Under the pieces are notes generated by a model that ran no database searches, was not told the DNA's origin, and saw only the letters and a list, made by a program, of their open reading frames with translations. Source: Misgurnus anguillicaudatus (lineage: Eukaryota; Chordata; Actinopteri; Cypriniformes; Cobitidae). From it: a stretch of 64,000 nt of DNA. A program made the position numbers and the translations under genes. Positions 57,932-64,000 of this stretch are shown here, in pieces. The stretch covers positions 36,491,001-36,555,000 of the forward strand of contig NC_073353.2 in the NCBI RefSeq assembly GCF_027580225.2, written 5' to 3'. Positions within the stretch are counted from its first letter, which is position 1; the number at the start of each line of letters is the position of its first letter.

Positions 57932-58192
57932 CAGTGGTTCCCAAACTTTTTCAGGGTGCGGCCCCCCTTGTGTACGGTGCATTCCTTCGCGGCCCCCAAA
58001 GAAAATTTGTGACAAAAAAACTGTTCTAAAACTCAACATTTTAATTTTTTTTTAATTATACAAAAAAGTAGTGCTTTTGGTTAGTAGCCTCATTTTTTTA
58101 GGTTTAATTACACAGAATTCATGATAAATTAATGTATTTCATAAAATGTCATAAAACTAGGGCCCCCCTGGCCCCCAGTTTGAAAACCACTA
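57932..58192. mobile_element. Short hAT element (CAGTGGTTCCCAAAC), TSD TCTTAGGT
   Basis: Ends CAGTGGTTCCCAAACTTTTT and AGTTTGAAAACCACTA, with GGCCCCCC words near both. Perfect 8-bp duplications TCTTAGGT (57924-57931, 58193-58200). 261 bp. Confidence 0.9.
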
Positions 58193-58206
58193 TCTTAGGT
58201 CACCAT

Positions 58207-59690
58207 ACACTGCAAAAAATTACTTTCTTACTTTGAATTTTTGTCTTGTTTTCAGTAAAAATATCTAAAAATTCTTAAGTCAAGATGCTTTTTCTTGATG
58301 AACAAAACGACCCAAGAAAATAAGTTTAGTTTTTAGACCAAAAATATCAAATTTAAGTGGTTTTGTGCATAAAACAAGCAAAAATCTGCCAATGGGGTAA
58401 GCAAAATATCTTACATTCTTTTCTTAAACACTAAATTCAAGAAAAATACAAGAAATTTAGCTTACCCTATTTTTTGCTTGTTTTATGCACAAAATCACTT
58501 AAATGTAATATTTTTGGTCTAAAAACTAGACTTATTTTCTTGGGTCATTTTGCTAATCAAGAAAAATCATCTTAATTTAAGAATTTTTAGATATTTTTTA
58601 CTGATAACAAGACAAAAATACTAAGAATTTTTTTTCTTGAAAATCATTTTTTGCAGTGTAAGTCTAGTTTTTATACAAAAATATAAAATTGAAGTAAATT
58701 TGTGCTTAAAACAAGCAAAAATATCTGCCAATGCGGTGAGAAAATTTTGCTTGAATAAAGTGTTAAAGAAAAAAGAAAACTTATTTCAAGATTTTTTTCT
58801 TACCCCATTGGCAAATATTTTTGCTTGTTTTAAGCACAAATTCACTATAAACTAGGTTTATTTTCTTGGGTCATTTCGCTCATCAAGAAAAAGCATCTTA
58901 ATTTAAGATTTTTTTTGATATTTCTACTGAAAACAAGACAAAAATACTAAGTAATAAAAGTCATTTTTTGCAGTGTACCATGGTTGTCACACTGAAAAAA
59001 AAATGACTTTCTTACTTAGTATTTTTTTTCTTGTTTTCAGTAGAAATATCTAAAAATTCTTAAATCAAGATGTATTTTCTTGATGAGCAAAATTACCTAA
59101 GAAAATAATACTAGTTTTTAGACCAAAAATATACAATCCAACTGAATCTGTGCCTAAAACAAGCAAAAATATCTGCCAATGGGGTGAGAAATTTTTACTT
59201 GAATTAAGCGTATAAGAAAAAAGAAATCTTTTCACAATTTTTTTTCTTACCCCAATGGCAGATAATTTAGCTTGTTTTAAGAACAATTTCAATTAAATTG
59301 TATTATATTTGTCTTAAAACTAGACTTATTTTCTTGGGTCATTTTGCTCATCAAGAAAAAGCATCTTAATTTAAGAATTTTTAGATATTTCTACTGAAAG
59401 AAGACAAAAATACTAAGTAAGAAAGTCATTTTTTGCAGCGCACCATTAGATTTGTTGCTTTTAAAATAAAACACTGCAAAAATTATTTTCAAGAAAAAAA
59501 ATTCTTAGTATTTTTGTCTTGTTTTCAGTAAAAATATCTAAAAATTCTTAAAATAAGATGCTTTTCTTGATGAGCAAAATGACCCAAGAAAATAAGTCTA
59601 GTTTTTAGACCAAAAATATCAAGCCAATGGGGCAAGCAAAATTTTCTTGAATTTTTCTTGAATTTAGTATTTAAGAAAGATTTTTTTATG
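58207..59690. mobile_element. Cluster of four copies of one palindromic MITE
   Basis: Copies at about 58207-58659, 58660-58977 (left part missing), 58991-59441 and 59473-59690 (right part missing). Common words: CACTGCAAAAAAT ends, TTTTGTCTTGTTTTCAGTA, AAAATATCTAAAAATTCTTAA (split AAAATATCTA AAAATTCTTAA), GACCCAAGAAAATAAG. Each copy is itself palindromic. ORFs inside are spurious. Confidence 0.85.
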
Positions 59691-59762
59691 CAAAACAGTT
59701 GTCTATTATTTCCAGTCTCTTTATTAGAATACAACAAGAAAATTTGTATTGGGTATTAAATG

Positions 59763-59788
59763 TATGTGTGTGCGTGTGTGTGTGTCGT
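59763..59788. repeat. (GT)n microsatellite
   Basis: About 26 bases of TG repeats with interruptions. Confidence 0.85.
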
Positions 59789-61623
59789 GCTGGAAGATCG
59801 TTTTCGAGTCTTGTCGCTCTTAATAACTCTTTTAACATCAATCAGGTTCTGAACCTTATCTCTGTTATAACTTTGAAATTGGTGTATCATATAACATAAC
59901 GTAATCCTAAAAATCCCTTGAAAACTCATGTTTATGTTTTCAAATATCAAACATAACATAATCAAATGCATCATGAATGCAAAGTATCAAAACACTATAA
60001 AGGCAAGTTAAGCCATCAGCTGAAATCCATTTTATGTGCATGTCATACTGCTGAATCTGCTAAAGATAAAACATTGTGAATGAACTAAAAAGGCAGAAGT
60101 GAAGCCGGCCTGCTGTCGCAGACCTGTGGCATTTATGATCTGCTTCTTCCACTCCAATGAGCCGTACCGTCGTCTCCTTTACAGCAGGAAACTGCTCTAT
60201 CAGCAGCAACATTTCCCTTTTCTGTTTACTTATTCCTTTCCTCCACTTCCTCATTGGGTCTTTAAATGGTTAAACAGCCTTTAAAATTCATGACGCAAGT
60301 ACACCAATCAAACTGTTTACTGTTTTCTTTCAAACTGAACTAGTTCTTTAAACTACGTGATTTTAATATAAACTCGTCTATAGTGTAAACGGTTATCTTT
60401 AACTTGTATTCAAGTTTACATGACTAATATGATATGTCTTATGAGGCTTCTATACAACATGCATCTTTTGCATTTAAAAAAACTATTTCAAGAGTTTTAG
60501 GCCAAAGAATCTGAAACTAAGTATAGTTTAAGCAATCACAGGTATTTGGGTTCATGGTGCTATTTTGGTCCACCGTCATCTTACTGATGGATGTGAGGTG
60601 GTGCACCCGATCCCACCCTAGACCTGCAGTGAGGAGCTGGAAACAGATAAGACTTGATTCTGAAGCCCTGTGGTCTTATCTACAGAAGAAAAATGAACAC
60701 AAGCAGGACTGCACACTATCAGACTACAGATAAGCTTTCTTAACCCCCACAACAAACGCAAGAGCACACAAAACTCTCTCTTTGTCTTTATTAAAACATC
60801 ACTGAAACTCTAAGGAGCAGTTTCCTGGACTTATCCTAGGCCCAGACTAAAATGCATGTTTGAGCTGCCTTAATTTAAAAACACTTGTACTGACATTTTA
60901 ACATATACCAGTGTCATTGTTTTGTCTCAAGATGCACACCAGTATGGTTTTTCGTAAGCTATATTTGTAAAAATAACTACTTAAACCCTGTCCCCACCCC
61001 TAAAGTTACAAAAAGAAAAAAAATCCCCTAATGATTCTCCATACTAATATCAATACCACTAGTCGCAAAAACAAACATGCTGCTTTATTAAATGAAAAAT
61101 GTAAAAAAAAATAATAATACAGAAGAGCCTTCAAATAAGTTTAAATAGATAAAAAAAAAATTCAACATGCAATTTATCCAAAGAAACTTATAGTATTTTA
61201 TGAGTTTGTGTGATACCTGGGAATCAAATCCATGGCATTGTTATGCCACCGAAGCGACAGGAATACTTTATTGGGTCAATATTGTTTGAGTAATGTTAAC
61301 AAGGACACAAACAGAATAATAAATTACAGTCATTTGAGATATAACCGCTGTGTTTACACTATTAGCATTTTAAGTAAGTACATGTGACCACTTTAGTAAC
61401 CGTTTGAGGAAGTAAAAAGTACTTTAAATGGATAATAAAACAATGTAAGTCAAGCAGAGTCAACAATTATAAAATCAGATAGGTCATATTTTACATCATC
61501 AAACAGAAGAAGATTTCCGTTTCATTTTATTGTTGTCCGGCACAGTGCTTTGATCAAAATATTGATATGAAGTTACACCGTCATAAATGAGTTGTGATAA
61601 TAATAATACTAAATTTAAAAGAA
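59789..61623. other. Mostly single-copy stretch with a GATA cluster and a SINE piece
   Basis: 60645-60734 has three AGATAAG-type sites. 61206-61262 is a minus-strand SINE-like piece (inverse of ATGGATTTGATTCCCAGG). 60090-60260 is moderately GC-rich. No coding exon supported. Confidence 0.35.
60645..60734. promoter_or_regulatory. Cluster of three GATA-factor motifs
   Basis: AGATAAG at 60645-60651, CTTATCT at 60675-60681 and AGATAAG at 60728-60734, all perfect WGATAR sites, within 90 bases of non-repetitive DNA. Fits a blood- or endothelium-type enhancer, but three short motifs can also arise by chance. Confidence 0.3.
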
Positions 61624-61947
61624 AATGGGTCTCATTCACTAAGCGTGCGTACGCACAAATTTGTTCGTAAAATGTGTGTACGGACACTTTAACTTACAAA
61701 TCATGATTCAACAAAAACTTTCTTACTAAAATTTATTTTAAATGTATGCAAAAACGTAAGAACAACTTATAATCAATCAAACAATAATCAACAATAACAT
61801 ATATAATGTTCATGATTATTGTGCACATGTGGTCTATGTTGTTCTTACGTTTTTGCATACATTTAAAATAAATTTGAGTATGAAAGTTTTTGTTGAATCG
61901 TGATTTCTAAATTTGTGCATACGCATGCTTAGTGAATGAGACCCATT
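61624..61947. mobile_element. Palindromic MITE (AATGGGTCTCATTCACTAAG)
   Basis: Ends AATGGGTCTCATTCACTAAG and CTTAGTGAATGAGACCCATT are exact inverts; inner arms (TTTAAATGTATGCAAAAACG and inverse) are also near-perfect. Confidence 0.9.
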
Positions 61948-62241
61948 ATGCGGTATCGTGGCCATGGGAACGGGATAAGTACCGTAATGTCCCAGTCTGG
62001 TGTTTGCATATTGTCGGACTAGCAATGTCATGTTTTTTAAAATATACAGCACATGCAAATATTAGGGTATATTATAGGGTATAGAGTCATTTTTTTCTCA
62101 GTAAACTTTATGCAACACTTTAGGCTTTCGATTCATTAGAGTACAAGAGTATTTATTATTAACATATCTCTAGTTTAAAGTGCATTCTGGGATTGCAATT
62201 TCCAAAAATGTAACCACAATAAAACCAATTATGCTCCTTAC

Positions 62242-62935
62242 TAGTGATGCACCGAATGTTCGGCAACCAAAATTATTTGGCCAAAAATAGCAACATTTCG
62301 GCCGAACAGTGAAAAGGCTGAATGAATTTTGCCGAACAATGAGGTCTTTGATGAATGCACAAGTACTGAGAACGAGAGACTTTAACTCTTCATCTCATGT
62401 CATAGTACAACGAAGAGTGTCATAAAGCAGTATGTAATAAAAACTTCAGAAAACCGGTAAAGTCCAACAATGACAAACGCGCTTATATTAAACGAAAAAA
62501 TTAAACGTTTATTAACAATAAGCATTTTGTTAGACTGCTTTGTTGAGCGCTTTTTCCTGTCAATCTTGTCGCAGTCTCTCTCTCTCTCTCTCTGGTCGTG
62601 CTTGACCGTGTGTCCGTTGCTTAACATATAGTACAGTGCTGCATAAGCGTTGTTGCAACTTTCTTTAGGTATAGTAATGAAATCACTTCAAAAAGTAACC
62701 AGGTGTAAAAAGGCCCTATAATGACTGCTGGAATAAAAAAGTAATTGTTAAATAATGTAAAAATAAATATAGAAAAAAGGACATTCTGAAAATGTAACTT
62801 GTGCAATGGTGAGAAAATTTGCAAAATAATATATATATTTTGTAAAGTTTTTATTAAAAAAAACTTTTTCATTTCATGTAAAAAAAGTTTTCATTTTATT
62901 CGGCTTCGGCCAAAAATTTTCCTTTCGGTTCCCTA
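62242..62935. mobile_element. hAT element (TAGTGATGCACCGAA), TSD CTCCTTAC
   Basis: Starts TAGTGATGCACCGAATGTTC and ends TTTCGGTTCCCTA; perfect 8-bp duplications CTCCTTAC (62234-62241, 62936-62943). Subterminal GGCCGAA / TTCGGC words face each other. Contains a (CT)n run. No transposase frame. The two tips match poorly. Confidence 0.85.
62575..62593. repeat. (CT)n microsatellite
   Basis: 19 bases of TC repeats inside the hAT element. Confidence 0.9.
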
Positions 62936-62993
62936 CTCCTTACCATTCAAAACACCCATGTTGGGACATACAAAGTCTTATAATGCTACCTAA

Positions 62994-63513
62994 AGGCTGG
63001 GGTATACATTTTTAGTATAGTCCCCGCGGCTACACGCGGATGGCCGCGTTCGACACTATACGCAATACAAATGATTTCTTATTCAAAATATTGCTCTACC
63101 AGGCCGTCAGGGCAGCACTGATTTGGTGACATTTACAGTACATTAAAACATTAGGATAGGTGAAGAAAAGTAAACCAATCCACCATTGCAAACACAGTTT
63201 AGAACAAACAACAAGACAACAAAGAACAGGAATCAAACAATATGGTAACAAACATGCTCCACAGCTTTCTGTTCTTGGAAGAAGTAAAAATTAAAGAAGA
63301 AAACGGATAGTGTTGGTGCAAATGCTGTCTATATCCTTTGTTTAATTGTTTGTAGTGGAGTGTTTTGTCTAAATATTTTCACGCGCATGCACTGTTGTAC
63401 GCGGACTGTACGCGCTGTCTCGAATTTTGGGCTGCACGCGGACCCTCCTGGTGACGAAAATGACGTCATGCGGTCGGCGAGCATACGCGGACGTCCCTAG
63501 TATACTTTCGGCT
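62994..63513. mobile_element. DNA element with AGGCTGGGGTATAC ends, TSD TAA
   Basis: Left AGGCTGGGGTATACATTTTT, right AGTATACTTTCGGCT, with TAA on both sides (62991-62993, 63514-63516). CGCGGATGGCCGCG and TACGCGGACGTCC words near the ends. A 3-bp TAA duplication suits PIF/Harbinger. Confidence 0.65.
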
Positions 63514-63516
63514 TAA

Positions 63517-64000
63517 TAGATTTGGTAACAGAACACAAATAAAAGCTACAACAACATCATGTATAGTGAGCACTATACTGACAATCTCCAATATTTTAGA
63601 AGGCTAAACAAAAAAGGCAAGTCACTTCTGATGCATAACACCAATAAGGGCATAATTCTAATGCGAGATCTCTTTTTCATGGCTCAATGAAGGTCAAAGA
63701 TGCTTTCATCTTACTGTTGTGCAATCGGCGTAATCACTCGGAAAGGTCACACCAATCACAACACAGCGGAGAAACAGACGGATATGCTGGAAAACGCAGG
63801 AAGAAAGCAAGACATCTGTACCGGTTTAACCAAACACATAACACACGACAGTGCACAGGAAAATATGACATACATTGGGAATGTGGCACGTATTTTACTA
63901 AGGAACAGAGATGTGGGTTCATGCCAGGCTAAAAGTAGTCATAGACTCCATAAGACAAGTCTGCTTTCCTAGAAATGTTATTGGTAAAGGCGCACACAAA
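63517..64000. other. Right-edge stretch without recognised gene
   Basis: Overlapping ORFs of 81 and 90 codons (63687-63972) in different frames, and one on the minus strand, have no known motif. The sequence seems unique. Confidence 0.25.

Larger units (their letters stand above)
57913..59770. mobile_element. Tc1-like element end, second copy, with insertions
   Basis: TA then CTGTGCAAATGTCTTAGGTC at 57911; the same element seems to continue after the insertions as ACCATTAGATTTGTTGCTTTT (59442; split ACCATTAGAT TTGTTGCTTTT) and TCTTTATTAGAATACAACAAG (59717; split TCTTTATTAG AATACAACAAG), as in 9125-9260. Right end not found. Confidence 0.5.

Overview
The window looks like gene-poor DNA, intergenic or deep intronic, from a teleost fish, most likely a cyprinid (zebrafish, carp or goldfish relatives). 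The evidence is AT-rich sequence without long reading frames, spliced rather than operonic gene signals, tRNA-derived SINE pieces with the typical fish tail, and very many DNA-transposon relics: hAT, PIF/Harbinger, Tc1/mariner-like and TTAA-target fold-back elements of kinds familiar from cyprinid genomes. The family assignments are from memory and from structure. No repeat-library search was possible.

No ordinary host gene could be supported. Almost all ORFs of 60-170 codons fall inside tandem repeats, (TA)n runs or transposons. Three coding relics are worth keeping. One is a Harbinger-type N-terminal exon at 6337-6563. One is a BED zinc finger of a hAT transposase on the minus strand at 39550-39732. 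The third is a small spliced gene on the minus strand (coding exons within 24860-27508), carried inside a 4.6-kb transposon-like element; its frame runs unbroken across three exons.

The dominant theme is nesting, which can be ordered by target-site duplications (TSDs). (a) 3302-4430: three TTAA-type elements inside one another. (b) 5702-6759: a Harbinger element sits in the TTA of an older element's TTAA duplication. (c) 9125-13660: a Tc1-like element with long inverted ends holds at least five later insertions. (d) 17903-19421: a 20-bp minisatellite is interrupted by an element with TSD TAT, itself holding another element. (e) 23434-29162: four elements nested like Russian dolls, carrying the small gene. 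(f) 39190-43205: a SINE split by a hAT element that holds two further elements, one of them again split. (g) 46104-47051: a 4-bp-TSD element inside a hAT end. (h) 57913-59770: a Tc1-like end holding a hAT element and a cluster of four palindromic MITEs.

Three minisatellites stand out: 20 bp (17.9-19.4 kb), 19 bp (50.94-51.24 kb, two variant blocks) and 30 bp (55.15-56.57 kb). Large fold-back palindromes lie at 10490-10802, 20238-20787, 26240-27024 and 52589-53418. Apparently single-copy stretches between these (around 2.1, 7.3, 8.6, 22.7, 33.3, 38.2, 57.4 and 60.6 kb) are the best places to look for conserved regulatory DNA.
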